From the NCBI RefSeq assembly GCF_029227915.1, contig NC_079882.1:31240001-31304000 (forward strand): a stretch of DNA of 64,000 nucleotides. Reading direction: 5' to 3'. The notes below the pieces were generated by a model. It worked only from the letters and a program-made list of their open reading frames with translations, was not told the origin of the DNA and ran no database searches. The position numbers and the translations under genes are program-made. Source of the stretch: Hydractinia symbiolongicarpus. Lineage: Eukaryota; Cnidaria; Hydrozoa; Anthoathecata; Hydractiniidae. The first letter of the stretch is position 1, and each line of letters starts with the position of its first letter. Positions 35,830 through 49,729 of this stretch are shown here, piece by piece.

Positions 35830-38440
35830 TCGTTCGAGAAATGAGTTTAATTCTTGGGTACTTTCTTTGTATACTTTTGACTATACGGGCCGAGTCCGGG
35901 ATTTACGGGAAATCGCGTGTTTTCATTTGCCGGCGATTAAACTTCTTTTATTCAGCGTCTCATCAAAAATGTAAACATTTTTGAAAACTACAAGTCTCAT
36001 GCGTTTTAGTGGTGAAAAAATAATTTAAAAAATCGTTCGGGAAATGAGTTTACTCCATGGGTACTTTCTTTGTATACTTTTGACTATACGGGCCGACTCC
36101 GGGATTTACGGGAAATCACGTGTTTTCGTTTGCCGGCGATTAAACTTCTTTTATTCAGCGTCTCATCAAAAATGAAAACATTTTTAAAAACTACAAGTCT
36201 CATGCGTTTTAGTGCTGAAAAAATAATTTAAAAAATCGTTCGAGAAATGAGTTTACTTCTTGGGTACTTTCTTTGTATACTTTTGACTATACGGGCCGAG
36301 TCCGGGATTTACGGGAAATCGCGGGTTTTCGTTTGCCGGCGATTAAACTTCTTTTATTCAGCGTCTCATCAAAAATGAAAACATTTTTGAAAACTACAAG
36401 TCTCATGCGTTTTACTTGTAAAAAAATTATTTAAAAAATCTTTCGGGAAATGAGTTTACTCCCTGGGTACTTTCTTTGTATACTTTGGACTATACGAGCC
36501 GAGTCCGGGATTTAGGGGAAGTCGCGGGTTTTGGGTTTGCAGGCGATCAAACTTCTTTTACTCAGCGTCTCATCAAAAATGTAAACATTTTCGAAAACTA
36601 CAAGTCTCATGCGCTTTACTGGTAAAAAAATAATTTAAAAAATCTTTCGGGAAATGAGTTTACTCCCTGGGTACTTTCTTTGTATACTTTTGACTATACG
36701 GGCCGAGCTGGGATTTACGCGAAATCGCGGGTTTTCGTTTGCTGGCGATTGCACTTCTTTTATTCAGCGTCTCATCAAAAATGAAAACATTTTTAAAAAC
36801 TACATGTCTCATGCGTTTTAGTGCTGAAAAAATAATTTAAAAAATCGTTCGAGAAATGAGTTTAATTCTTGGGTACTTTCTTTGTATACTTTTGACTATA
36901 CGGGCCGAGTCCGGGATTTACGGGAAATCGCGGGTTTTCGTTTGCCGGCGATTAAAGTTCTTTTATTCAGCGTCTCATCAAAAATGAAAACATTTTTGAA
37001 AACTACAAGTCTCATGCGTTTTACTTGTAAAAAAATTATTTAAAAAATCTTTCGGGAAATGAGTTTACTCCCTGGGTACTTTCTTTGTATACTTTTGACT
37101 ATACGGGCCGAGCCGGGATTTACGCGAAATCGCGGGTTTTCGTTTGCTGGCGATTGCACTTCTTTTATTCAGCGTCTCATCAAAAATGAAAACATTTTTA
37201 AAAACTACATGTCTCATGCGTTTTAGTGCTGAAAAAATAATTTAAAAAATCGTTCGAGAATTGAGTTTAATTCTTGGGTACTTTCTTTGTATACTTTTGA
37301 CTATACGGGCCGAGTCCGGGATTTACGGGAAATCGCGTGTTTTCGTTTGCCGGCGATTAAACTTCTTTTATTCAGCGTCTCATCAAAAATGAAAACATTT
37401 TTGAAAACTACAAGTCTCATGCGTTTTAGTGGTGAAAAAATAATTTAAAAAATCGTTCGGGAAATGAGTTTACTCCCTGGGTACTTTCTTTGTATACTTT
37501 TGACTATACGGGCCGACTCCGGGATTTACGGGAAATCACGTGTTTTCGTTTGCCGGCGATTAAACTTCTTTTATTCAGCGTCTCATCAAAAATGAAAACA
37601 TTTTTAAAAACTACAAGTCTCATGCGTTTTAGTGCTGAAAAAATAATTTAAAAAATCGTTCGAGAAATGAGTTTACTTCTTGGGTACTTTCTTTGTATAC
37701 TTTTGACTATACGGGCCGAGTCCGGGATTTACGGGAAATCGCGGGTTTTCGTTTGCCGGCGATTAAACTTCTTTTATTCAGCGTCTCATCAAAAATGAAA
37801 ACATTTTTGAAAACTACAAGTCTCATGCGTTTTACTTGTAAAAAAATTATTTAAAAAATCTTTCGGGAAATGAGTTTACTCCCTGGGTACTTTCTTTGTA
37901 TACTTTAGACTATACGAGCCGAGTCCGGGATTTAGGGGAAGTCGCGGGTTTTGGGTTTGCAGGCGATTAAACTTCTTTTACTCAGCGTCTCATCAAAAAT
38001 GTAAACATTTTCGAAAACTACAAGTCTCATGCGCTTTACTGGTAAAAAAATAATTTAAAAAATCTTTCGTGAAATGAGTTTACTCCCTGGGTACTTTCTT
38101 TGTATACTTTTGACTATACGGGCCGAGCCGGGATTTACGCGAAATCGCGGGTTTTCGTTTGCTGGCGATTGCACTTCTTTTATTCAGCGTCTCATCAAAA
38201 ATGAAAACATTTTTAAAAACTACATGTCTCATGCGTTTTAGTGCTGAAAAAATAATTTAAAAAATCGTTCGAGAAATGAGTTTAATTCTTGGGTACTTTC
38301 TTTGTATACTTTTGACTATACGGGCCGAGTCCGGGATTTACGGGAAATCGCGTGTTTTCGTTTGCCGGCGATTAAACTTCTTTTATTCAGCGTCTCATCA
38401 AAAATGAAAACATTTTTGAAAACTACAAGTCTCATGCGTT
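35020..38440. repeat. Satellite B 7-monomer periodic block (~1420 bp, ~2.4 copies)
   Basis: The sequence repeats at an offset of 1420 bp. G-rich monomers occur at 35087, 36507 and 37927; CACGTG at 36117 and 37537; 'cttgtaaaaaaattattt' near 36415 and 37835. The third repeat is cut short near 38440, where a different monomer order begins. It overlaps the second 4-monomer copy, so amplifications are nested. Confidence 0.75.
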
Positions 38441-39210
38441 TTAGTGGTGAAAAAATAATTTAAAAAATCGTTCGAGAAATGAGTTTACTTCTTGGGTACT
38501 TTCTTTGTATACTTTTGACTATACGGGCCGAGTCCGGGATTTACGGGAAATCGCGGGTTTTCGTTTGCCGGCGATTAAACTTCTTTTATTCAGCGTCTCA
38601 TCAAAAATGTAAACATTTTCGAAAACTACAAGTCTCATGCGCTTTACTGGTAAAAAAATAATTTAAAAAATCTTTCGTGAAATGAGTTTACTCCCTGGGT
38701 ACTTTCTTTGTATACTTTTGACTATACGGGCCGAGCCGGGATTTACGCGAAATCGCGGGTTTTCGTTTGCTGGCGATTGCACTTCTTTTATTCAGCGTCT
38801 CATCAAAAATGAAAACATTTTTAAAAACTACATGTCTCATGCGTTTTAGTGCTGAAAAAATAATTTAAAAAATCGTTCGAGAAATGAGTTTAATTCTTGG
38901 GTACTTTCTTTGTATACTTTTGACTATACGGGCCGAGTCCGGGATTTACGGGAAATCGCGTGTTTTCGTTTGCCGGCGATTAAACTTCTTTTATTCAGCG
39001 TCTCATCAAAAATGAAAACATTTTTGAAAACTACAAGTCTCATGCGTTTTAGTGGTGAAAAAATAATTTAAAAAATCGTTCGGGAAATGAGTTTACTTCC
39101 TGGGTACTTTCTTTGTATACTTTTGACTATACGGCCTGACTCCGGGATTTACGGGAAATCACGTGTTTTCGTTTGCCGGCGATTAAACTTCTTTTATTCA
39201 GCGTCTCATC
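37990..39210. repeat. Satellite B 3-monomer duplication (~608 bp x2)
   Basis: The rare variant 'ctttactggtaaaaaaataatttaaaaaatctttcgtgaaatgag' occurs at about 38034 and 38642, 608 bp apart, with the following two monomers repeated. The joining monomer (about 38480-38640) is chimeric: its GC-rich half is canonical and its dyad half is 'atgtaaacattttcgaaaac', which normally belongs to the G-rich type. Confidence 0.7.
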
Positions 39211-39404
39211 AAAAATGAAAACATTTTTAAAAACTACAAGTCTCATGCGTTTTAGTGCTGAAAAAATAATTTAAAAAATCGTTCGAGAAATGAGTTTACT
39301 TCTTGGGTACTTTCTTTGTATACTTTTGACTATACGGGCCGAGTCCGGGATTTACGGGAAATCGCGGGTTTTCGTTTGCCGGCGATTAAACTTCTTTTAT
39401 TCAG

Positions 39405-40417
39405 CGTCTCATCAAAAATGAAAACATTTTTGAAAACCACAAGTCTCATGCGTTTTACTTGTGAAAAAATTATTTAAAAAATCTTTCGGGAAATGAGTTT
39501 ACTCCCTGGGTACTTTCTTTGTATACTTTTGACTATACGGGCCGAGCCGGGATTTACGCGAAATCGCGGGTTTTAGTTTGCTGGCGATTGCACTTCTTTT
39601 ATTCAGCGTCTCATCAAAAATGAAAACATTTTTAAAAACTACATGTCTCATGCGTTTTAGTGCTGAAAAAATAATTTAAAAAATCGTTCGAGAAATGAGT
39701 TTAATTCTTGGGTACTTTCTTTGTATACTTTTGACTATACGGGCCGAGTCCGGGATTTACGGGAAATTGCGTGTTTTCGTTTGCCAGCGATTAAACTTCT
39801 TTTATTCAGCGTCTCATCAAAAATGAAAACATTTTTGAAAACTACAAGTCTCATGCGTTTTAGTGGTGAAAAAATAATTTAAAAAATCGTTCGGGAAATG
39901 AGTTTACTCCCTGGGTACTTTCTTTGTATACTTTTGACTATACGGGCCGACTCCGGGATTTACGGGAAATCACGTGTTTTCGTTTGCCGGCGATTAAACT
40001 TCTTTTATTCAGCGTCTCATCAAAAATGAAAACATTTTTAAAAACTACAAGTCTCATGCGTTTTAGTGCTGAAAAAATAATTTAAAAAATCGTTCGAGAA
40101 ATGAGTTTACTTCTTGGGTACTTTCTTTGTATACTTAGACTATACGGGCCGAGTCCGGGATTTACGGGAAATCGCGGGTTTTCGTTTGCCGGCGATTAAA
40201 TTTCTTTTATTCAGCGTCTCATCAAAAATGAAAACATTTTTGAAAACTACAAGTCTCATGCGTTTTACTGGTAAAAAATTATTTAAAAAATCGTACGGGA
40301 AATGAGTTTACTCCCTGGGTACTTTCTTTGTATACTTTTGACTATACGGGCCGGATCCGGGATTTACGCGAAATCGCGGATTTTCGTTTGCCGGCGATTA
40401 CACTTCTTTTATTCAGC
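39405..40417. repeat. Satellite B 5-monomer unit, copy 1 (~1012 bp)
   Basis: Matches 40418-41430 at offset 1012. Shared private sites are 'gtatacttagactatacggg' (three bases shorter than usual, at about 40129 and 41141), 'gattaaatttc', 'gaaccacaag'/'gaaaaccac' and 'cgaaatcgcgggttttag'. Breakpoints are approximate. Confidence 0.8.
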
Positions 40418-41430
40418 GTCTCATCAAAAATGAAAACATTTTTGAAAACCACAAGTCTCATGCGTTTTACTTGTAAAAAAATTATTTAAAAAATCTTTCG
40501 GGAAATGAGTTTACTCCCTGGGTACTTTCTTTGTATACTTTTGACTATACGGGCCGAGCCGGGATTTACGCGAAATCGCGGGTTTTAGTTAGCTGGCGAT
40601 TGCACTTCTTTTATTCAGCGTCTCATCAAAAATGAAAACATTTTTAAAAACTACATGTCTCATGCGTTTTAGTGCTGAAAAAATAATTTAAAAAATCGTT
40701 CGAGAAATGAGTTTAATTCTTGGGTACTTTCTTTGTATACTTTTGACTATACGGGCCGAGTCCGGGATTTACGGGAAATTGCGTGTTTTCGTTTGCCGGC
40801 GATTAAACTTCTTTTATTCAGCGTCTCATCAAAAATGAAAACATTTTTGAAAACTACAAGTCTCATGCGTTTTAGTGGTGAAAAAATAATTTAAAAAATC
40901 GTTCGGGAAATGAGTTTACTCCCTGGGTACTTTCTTTGTATACTTTTGACTATACGGGCCGACTCCGGGATTTACGGGAAATCACGTGTTTTCGTTTGCC
41001 GGCGATTAAACTTCTTTTATTCAGCGTCTCATCAAAAATGAAAACATTTTTAAAAACTACAAGTCTCATGCGTTTTAGTGCTGAAAAAATAATTTAAAAA
41101 ATCGTTCGAGAAATGAGTTTACTTCTTGGGTACTTTCTTTGTATACTTAGACTATACGGGCCGAGTCCGGGTTTTACGGGAAATCGCGGGTTTTCGTTTG
41201 CCGGCGATTAAATTTCTTTTATTCAGCGTCTCATCAAAAATGAAAACATTTTTGAAAACTACAAGTCTCATGCGTTTTACTGGTAAAAAATTATTTAAAA
41301 AATCGTACGGGAAATGAGTTTACTCCCTGGGTACTTCCTTTGTATACTTTTGACTATACGGGCCGGATCCGGGATTTACGCGAAATCGCGGATTTTCGTT
41401 TGCCGGCGATTACACTTCTTTTATTCAGCG
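40418..41430. repeat. Satellite B 5-monomer unit, copy 2 (~1012 bp)
   Basis: Adjacent second copy of 39405-40417. The join lies in a CCGGATCCGG monomer (40351) that changes to the 'accacaagtctcatgcgttttacttg' type. After copy 2 the same monomer continues into 'gctaaaaaactaattt'. Confidence 0.8.
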
Positions 41431-42219
41431 TCTCATCAAAAATGAAAACATTTTTGAAAACTACAAGTCTCATGCGTTTTAGTGCTAAAAAACTAATTTA
41501 AAAAATCGTTTGTGAAATGAGTTTACTCCCTGGGTACTTTCTTTATATACTTTTGACTATACGGGCCGACTCCGGGATTTACGGGAAATCGCGTGTTTTC
41601 GTTTGCCGGCGATTAAACTTCTTTTATTCAGCGTCTGATCAAAAGTGAAAACATTTTAAAAACTACAAGTCTCATGCGTTTTAGTGCTGAAAAAATAATT
41701 TAAAAAATCGTTCGGGAAATGAGTTTACTCCCTGGGTACTTTCTTTGTATACTTTTGACTATACGGACCGAGTCCGGGATTTACGGGAAATCGCGGGTTT
41801 TCGTTTGCCGGCGATTAAACTTCTTTTATTCAGAGTCTCATCAAAAATGAAAACATTTTTGAAAACTACAAGTCTCATGCGTTTTAGTGGTGAAAAAATA
41901 ATTTAAAAAATCGTTCGGATAATGAGTTTATTCCCTGGGTACTTCCTTTGTATACTTTGGACTATACGAGCCGAGTCCGGGATTTAGGGGAAGTCGCGGG
42001 TTTTGGGTTTGCAGGCGATTAAACTTCTTTTACTCAGCGTCTCATCAAAAATGTAAACATTTTTGAAAACTACAAGTCTCATGCGTTTTAGTGCTGAAAA
42101 AATAATTTAAAAAATAGTTCGAGAAATGAGTTTACTTCTTGGGTACTTTCTTTGTATACTTTTGACTATACGGGCCGAGTCCGGGATTTACGGGAAATTG
42201 CGGGTTTTCGTTTGCCGGC

Positions 42220-43137
42220 GATTAAACTTCTTTTATTCAGCGTCTCATCAAAAATGAAAACATTTTTGAAAACTACAAGTCTCATGCGTTGTAGTGCAGA
42301 AAAAATAATTTAAAAAATCGTTCGGATAATGAGTTTACTCCCTGGGTACTTTCTTTGTATACTTTGGACTATACGAGCCGAGTCCGGGATTTAGGGGAAG
42401 TCGCGGGTTTTGGGTTTGCAGGCGATTAAACTTCTTTTACTCAGCGTGTCATCAAAAATGTAAACATTTTCGAAAACTACAAGTCTCATTCGTTTTACTG
42501 GTAAAAAAATAATTTAAAAAATCGTTCGGGAAATGAGTTTACTCCCTGGGTACTTTCTTTGTATACTTTTGACTATACGGGCCGAGTCCGGGATTTACGC
42601 GAAATCGCGGTTTTTCGTTTGCTGGCGATTGCACTTCTTTTATTCAGCGTCTCATCAAAAATGAAAACATTTTTAAAAACTACATGTCTCATGCGTTTTA
42701 GTGCTAAAAAAATAATTTAAAAAATCGTTCGAGAAATTAGTTTACTTCTTGGGTACTTTCTTTTTATACTTTTGACTATACGGGCCGAGTCCGGGATTTA
42801 CGGGAAATGGCGGGTTTTCGTTTGCCGGCGATTAAACTTCTTTTATTCAGCGTCTCATCAAAAATGAAAACATTTTCGAAAACTACAAGTCTCATGCGTT
42901 TTAGTGCTAAAAAACTAATTTAAAAAATCGTTTGTGAAATAAGTTTACTCCCTGGGTACTTTCTTTATATACTTTTGACTATACGGGCCGACTCCGGGAT
43001 TTACGGGAAATCGCGTGTTTTCGTTTGCCGGCGATAAAACTTCTTTTATTCAGCGTCTCATCAAAAATGAAAACATTTTAAAAACTACAAGTCTCATGCG
43101 TTTTAGTGCTGAAAAAATAATTTAAGAAATCGTTCGA
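42220..43137. repeat. Satellite B duplicate at 8-monomer offset, copy 1
   Basis: Matches 43843-44760 at offset 1623 bp. Diagnostic shared changes are 'catgcgttgtag' (42284/43907), 'cgggaaatggcggg' (42801/44424), 'gcgataaaacttc' (43031/44654) and 'taagaaatcg'. Confidence 0.75.
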
Positions 43138-43392
43138 GAAATGAGTTTACTTCTTGGGTACTTTCTTTGTATACTTTTGACTATACGGGCCGAGTCCGGG
43201 ATTTACGGGAAATTGCGGGTTTTCGTTTGCCGGCGATTAAACTTCTTTTATTTAGCGTCTCATCAAAAATGAAAACATTTTTGAAAACTACAAGTCTCAT
43301 GCGTTTTACTGGTAAAAAAATAATTTAAAAAATCGTACGGGAAATGAGTTTACTCCCTGGGTACTTCCTTTGTATACTTTTGACTATACGGG

Positions 43393-44425
43393 CCGGATCC
43401 GGGATTTACGCAAAATCGCGGATTTTCGTTTGCCGGCGATTACACTTCTTCTATTCAGCGTCTCATCAAAAATGAAAACATTTTTGAAAACTACAAGTCT
43501 CATGCGTTTTAGTGCTAAAAAACTAATTTAAAAAATCGTTTGTGAAATGAGTTTACTCCCTGGGTACTTTCTTTATATACTTTTGACTATACGGGCCGAC
43601 TCCGGGATTTACGGGAAATCGCGTGTTTTCGTTTGCCGGCGATTAAACTTCTTTTATTCAGCGTCTCATCAAAAATGAAAACATTTTAAAAACTACAAGT
43701 CTCATGCGTTTTAGTGCTGAAAAAATAATTTAAAAAATCGTTCGGGAAATGAGTTTACTCCCTGGGTACTTTCTTTGTATACTTTTGACTATACGGACCG
43801 AGTCCGGGATTTACGGGAAATCGCTGGTTTTCGTTTGCCGGCGATTAAACTTCTTTTATTCAGCGTCTCATCAAAAATGAAAACATTTTTGAAAACTACA
43901 AGTCTCATGCGTTGTAGTGGTGAAAAAATAATTTAAAAAATCGTTCGGATAATGAGTTTACTCCCTGGGTACTTTCTTTGTATACTTTGGACTATACGAG
44001 CCGAGTCCGGGATTTAGGGGAAGTCGCGGGTTTTGGGTTTGCAGGCGATTAAACTTCTTTTACTCAGCGTCTCATCAAAAATGTAAACATTTTCGAAAAC
44101 TACAAGTCTCATTCGTTTTACTGGTAAAAAAATAATTTAAAAAATCGTTCGGGAAATGAGTTTACTCCCTGGGTACTTTCTTTGTATACTTTTGACTATA
44201 CGGGCCGAGTCCGGGATTTACGCGAAATCGCGGTTTTTCGTTTGCTGGCGATTGCACTTCTTTTATTCAGCGTCTCATCAAAAATGAAAACATTTTTAAA
44301 AACTACATGTCTCATGCGTTTTAGTGCTGAAAAAATAATTTAAAAAATCGTTCGAGAAATGAGTTTACTTCTTGGGTACTTTCTTTTTATACTTTTGACT
44401 ATACGGGCCGAGTCCGGGATTTACG
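43393..44425. repeat. Satellite B long-range repeated block, copy 1 of 3
   Basis: About five monomers starting with the CCGGATCCGG type with 'acgcaaaatcgcgg' recur at 45422-46454 (offset 2029, 10 units) and 61854-62886 (offset 18461, 91 units). The order of types (BamHI type, 'gctaaaaaac' type, 'cacattttaaaaac' type, 'gcgttgtag' type, G-rich, 'gattgcac' type, 'ctttttatac' type) is the same in all three. Confidence 0.75.
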
Positions 44426-44760
44426 GGAAATGGCGGGTTTTCGTTTGCCGGCGATTAAACTTCTTTTATTCAGTGTCTCATCAAAAATGAAAACATTTTC
44501 GAAAACTACAAGTCTCATGCGTTTTAGTGCTAAAAAACTAATTTAAAAAATCGTTTGTGAAATAAGTTTACTCCCTGGGTACTTTCTTTATATACTTTTG
44601 ACTATACGGGCCGACTCCGGGATTTACGGGAAATCGCGTGTTTTCGTTTGCCGGCGATAAAACTTCTTTTATTCAGCGTCTCATCAAAAATGAAAACATT
44701 TTAAAAACTACAAGTCTCATGCGTTTTAGTGCTGAAAAAATAATTTAAGAAATCGTTCGG
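43843..44760. repeat. Satellite B duplicate at 8-monomer offset, copy 2
   Basis: Partner of 42220-43137. The match ends right after 'aatttaagaaatcgttcg', where one copy continues 'agaaatgagtttacttcttgg' and this one 'ggaaatgagtttactccctgg'. Confidence 0.75.
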
Positions 44761-45421
44761 GAAATGAGTTTACTCCCTGGGTACTTTCTTTGTATACTTT
44801 TGACTATACGGACCGAGTCCGGGATTTACGGGAAATCGCTGGTTTTCGTTTGCCGGCGATTAAACTTCTTTTATTCAGCGTCTGATCAAAAATGAAAACA
44901 TTTTAAAAACTACAAGTCTCATGCGTTTTAGTGCTGAAAAAATAATTTAAAAAATCGTTCGGATAATGAGTTTACTCCCTGGGTACCTCCTTTGTATACT
45001 TTGGACTATACGAGCCGAGTCCGGGATTTAGGGGAAGTCGCGGGTTTTGGGTTTGCAGGCGATTAAACTTCTTTTACTCAGCGTCTCATCAAAAATGTAA
45101 ACATTTTCGAAAACTACAAGTCTCATGCCTTTTAGTGCTGAAAAAATAATTTAAAAAATCGTTCGAGAAATGAGTTTACTTCTTGGGTACTTTCTTTGTA
45201 TACTTTTGACTATACGGGCCGAGTCCGGGATTTACGGGAAATTGCGGGTTTTCGTTTGCCGGCGATTAAACTTCTTTTATTTAGCGTCTCATTAAAAATG
45301 AAAACATTTTTGAAAACTACAAGTCTCATGCGTTTTACTGGTAAAAAAATAATTTAAAAAATCGTACGGGAAATGAGTTTACTCCCTGGGTACTTCCTTT
45401 GTATACTTTTGACTATACGGG

Positions 45422-46454
45422 CCGGATCCGGGATTTACGCAAAATCGCGGATTTTCGTTTGCCGGCGATTACACTTCTTTTATTCAGCGTCTCATCAAAA
45501 ATGAAAACATTTTTGAAAACTACAAGTCTCATGCGTTTTAGTGCTAAAAAACTAATTTAAAAAATCGTTTGTGAAATGAGTTTACTCCCTGGGTACTTTC
45601 TTTATATACTTTTGACTATACGGGCCGACTCCGGGATTTACGGGAAATCGCGTGTTTTCGTTTGCCGGCGATTAAACTTCTTTTATTCAGCGTCTCATCA
45701 AAAATGAAAACATTTTAAAAACTACAAGTCTCATGCGTTTTAGTGCTGAAAAAATAATTTAAAGAATCGTTCGGGAAATGAGTTTACTCCCTGGGTACTT
45801 TCTTTGTATACTTTTGACTATACGGACCGAGTCCGGGATTTACGGGAAATCGCTGGTTTTCGTTTGCCGGCGATTAAACTTCTTTTATTCAGCGTCTCAT
45901 CAAAAATGAAAACATTTTTGAAAACTACAAGTCTCATGCGTTGTAGTGGTGAAAAAATAATTTAAAAAATTGTTCGGATAATGAGTTTACTCCCTGGGTA
46001 CTTTCTTTGTATACTTTGGACTATACGAGCCGAGTCCGGGATTTAGGGGAAGTCGCGGGTTTTGGGTTTGCAGGCGATTAAACTTCTTTTACTCAGCGTC
46101 TCATCAAAAATGTAAACATTTTCGAAAACTACAAGTCTCATTCGTTTTACTGGTAAAAAAATAATTTAAAAAATCGTTCGGGAAATGAGTTTACTCCCTG
46201 GGTACTTTCTTTGTATACTTTTGACTATACGGGCCGAGTCCGGGATTTACGCGAAATCGCGGGTTTTCGTTTGCTGGCGATTGCACTTCTTTTATTCAGC
46301 GTCTCATCAAAAATGAAAACATTTTTAAAAACTACATGTCTCATGCGTTTTAGTGCTGAAAAAATAATTTAAAAAATCGTTCGAAAAATGAGTTTACTTC
46401 TTGGGTACTTTCTTTTTATACTTTTGACTATACGGGCCGAGTCCGGGATTTACG
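45422..46454. repeat. Satellite B long-range repeated block, copy 2 of 3
   Basis: Second copy, 10 monomers after 43393. Small differences include 'ttgttcggataatg' near 45970 and 'ttcgaaaaatg' near 46381. Confidence 0.75.
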
Positions 46455-48546
46455 GGAAATCGCGGGTTTTCGTTTGCCGGCGATTAAACTTCTTTTATTC
46501 AGCGTCTCATCAAAAATGAAAACATTTTTGAAAACTACAAGTCTCATGCGTTTTACTGGTAAAAAAATAATTTAAAAAATCGTACGGGAAATGAGTTTAC
46601 TCCCTGGGTACTTCCTTTGTATACTTTTGACTATACGGGACGGATCCGGGATTTACGCGAAATCGCGGATTTTCGTTTGCCGGCGATTACACTTCTTTTA
46701 TTCAGCGTCTCATCAAAAATGAAAACATTTTTGAAAACTACAAGTCTCATGCGTTTTAGTGCTAAAAAAATAATTTAAAAAATCGTTTGTGAAATGAGTT
46801 TACTCCCTGGGTACTTTCTTTATATACTTTTGACTATACGGGCCGACTCCGGGATTTACGGGAAATCGCGTGTTTTCGTTTGCCGGCGATTAAACTTCTT
46901 TTATTCAGCGTCTCATCAAAAATGAAAACATTTTAAAAACTACAAGTCTCATGCGTTTTAGTGCTGAAAAAATAATTTAAAAAATCGTTCGGGAAATGAG
47001 TTTACTCCCTGGGTACTTTCTTTGTATACTTTTGACTATACGGACCGAGTCCGGGATTTACGGGAAATCGCTGGTTTTCGTTTGCCGGCGATTAAACTTC
47101 TTTTATTCAGCGTCTCATCAAAAATGAAAACATTTTTGAAAACTACAAGTCTCATGCGTTTTAGTGGTGAAAAAAGAATTTAAAAAATCGTTCGGATAAA
47201 GAGTTTACTCCCTGGGTACTTTTTTTGTATACTTTGGACTATACGAGCCGAGTCCGGGATTTAGGGGAAGTCGCGGGTTTTGGGTTTGCAGGCGATTAAA
47301 CTTCTTTTATTCAGCGTCTCATCAAAAATGTAAACATTTTCGAAAACTACAAGTCTCATGCGTTTTACTGGTAAAAAAATAATTTAAAAAATCGTTCGGG
47401 AAGTGAGTTTACTCCCTGGGTACTTTCTTTTTGTACTTTTGACTATACGGGCCGAGTCCGGGATTTACGCAAAATCGCGGGTTTTCGTTTGCTGGCGATT
47501 ACACTTCTTTTATTCAGCGTCTCATCAAAAATGAAAACATTTTTAAAAACTACATGTCTCATGCGTTTTAGTGCTGAAAAAATAATTTAAAAAATCGTTC
47601 GAGAAATGAGTTTACTTCTTGGGTACTTTCTTTTTATACTTTTGACTATACGGGCCGAGTCCGGGATTTACGGGAAATCGCGGGTTTTCGTTTGCCGGCG
47701 ATTAAACTTCTTTTATTCAGCGTCTCATCAAAAATGAAAACATTTTCGAAAACTACAAGTCTCATGCGTTTTAGTGGTGAAAAAATAATTTAAAAAATCG
47801 TTCGGGAAATGAGTTTACTCCCTGGGTACTTTCTTTGTATACTTTTGACTATACGGGCCGACTCCGGGATTTACGGGAAATCACGTGTTTTCGTTTGCCG
47901 GCGATTAAACTTCTTTTATTCAGCGTCTCATCAAAAATGAAAACATTTTTAAAAACTACAAGTCTCATGCGTTTTAGTGCTGAAAAAATAATTTAAAAAA
48001 TCGTTCGAGAAATGAGTTTACTTCTTGGGTACTTTCTTTGTATACTTTTGACTATACGGGCCGAGTCCGGGATTTACGGGAAATCGCGGGTTTTCGTTTG
48101 CCGGCGATTAAACTTCTTTTATTCAGCGTCTCATCAAAAATGAAAACATTTTTGAAAACTACAAGTCTCATGCGTTTTACTGGTAAAAAAATAATTTAAA
48201 AAATCGTACGGGAAATGAGTTTACTCCCTGGGTACTTCCTTTGTATACTTTTGACTATACGGGCCGGATCCGGGATTTACGCGAAATCGCGGATTTTCGT
48301 TTGCCGGCGATTACACTTCTTTTATTCAGCGTCTCATCAATAATGAAAACATTTTTGAAAACTACAAGTCTCATGCGTTTTAGTGCTAAAAAACTAATTT
48401 AAAAAATCGTTATTGAAATGAGTTTACTCCCTGGGTACTTTCTTTATATACTTTTGACTATACGGGCCGAGTCCGGGATTTACGGGAAATCGCGTGTTTT
48501 CATTTGCCGGCGATTAAACTTCTTTTATTCAGCGTCTCATCAAAAA

Positions 48547-48560
48547 TTAAAACGTTTTAA
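48547..48560. other. TTAAAACGTTTTAA palindrome (5 copies)
   Basis: Perfect 14-bp palindrome at 48547, 49967, 51793, 56255 and 57066. It arose within the large dyad of the B monomer: 'aaaaatgaaaacatttt' is replaced by 'aaaaattaaaacgtttta'. All five copies belong to one lineage of monomers with 'tttcatttgccgg' upstream. Confidence 0.7.
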
Positions 48561-49729
48561 AAACTACAAGTCTCATGCGTTTTAGTGGTGAAAAAATAAT
48601 TTAAAAAATCGTTCGGATAATGAGTTTACTCCCTGGGTACTTTCTTTGTATACTTTGGACTATACGAGCCGAGTCCGGGATTTAGGGGAAGTCGCGGGTT
48701 TTGGGTTTGCAGGCGATTAAACTTCTTTTACTCAGCGTCTCATCAAAAATGTAAACATTTTCGAAAACTACAAGTCTCATGCGTTTTACTGGTAAAAAAA
48801 TAATTTAAAAAATCGTTCGGGAAATGAGTTTACTCCCTGGGTACTTTCTTTGTATACTTTTAACTATACGGACCGACTCCGGGATTTACGGGAAATCACG
48901 TGTTTTCGTTTGCCGGCGATTAAACTTCTTTTATTCAGCGTCTCATCAAAAATGTAAACATTTTCGAATACTAAAGTCTCATTCGTTCTAGTGGTGCAGA
49001 AATAATTTGAAAAATCGTTCAGGAAATCAGTTTACTCCCTGGGTACTTCTTTTTATATATTTTCGACTATACGGGCCAAACCCGAGATTTACGGGAAATC
49101 GCGGGTTTTTGTTTGACGGCGATTAAACTGCTTTTATTTAGCGTCTCATCAAAAATGAAAACATTTTTGAAAACTACAAGTCTCATGCTATTTAGTGGTG
49201 AAAAAATAATTTAAAAAATCGTTCGGGAAATGAGTTTACTCCCTGGGTACTTTCTTTGTATACTTTTGACTATACGGGCCGAGCCGGGATTTACGCGAAA
49301 TCGCGGGTTTTCGTTTGCTGGCGATTGCACTTCTTTTATTCAGCGTCTCATCAAAAATGAAAACATTTTTAAAAACTACATGTCTCATGCGTTTTAGTGC
49401 TGAAAAATTAATTTAAAAAATCGTTCGAGAAATGAGTTTAATTCTTGGGTACTTTCTTTGTATACTTTTGACTATAGGGGCCGAGTCCGGGATTTACGGG
49501 AAATCGCGTGTTTTCGTTTGCCGGCGATTAAACTTCTTTTATTCAGCGTCTCATCAAAAATGAAAACATTTTTGAAAACTACAAGTCTCATGCGTTTTAG
49601 TGGTGAAAAAATAATTTAAAAAATCGTTCGGGAAATGAGTTTACTCCCTGGGTACTTTCTTTGTATACTTTTGACTATACGGGCCGACTCCGGGATTTAC
49701 GGGAAATCACGTGTTTTCGTTTGCCGGCG

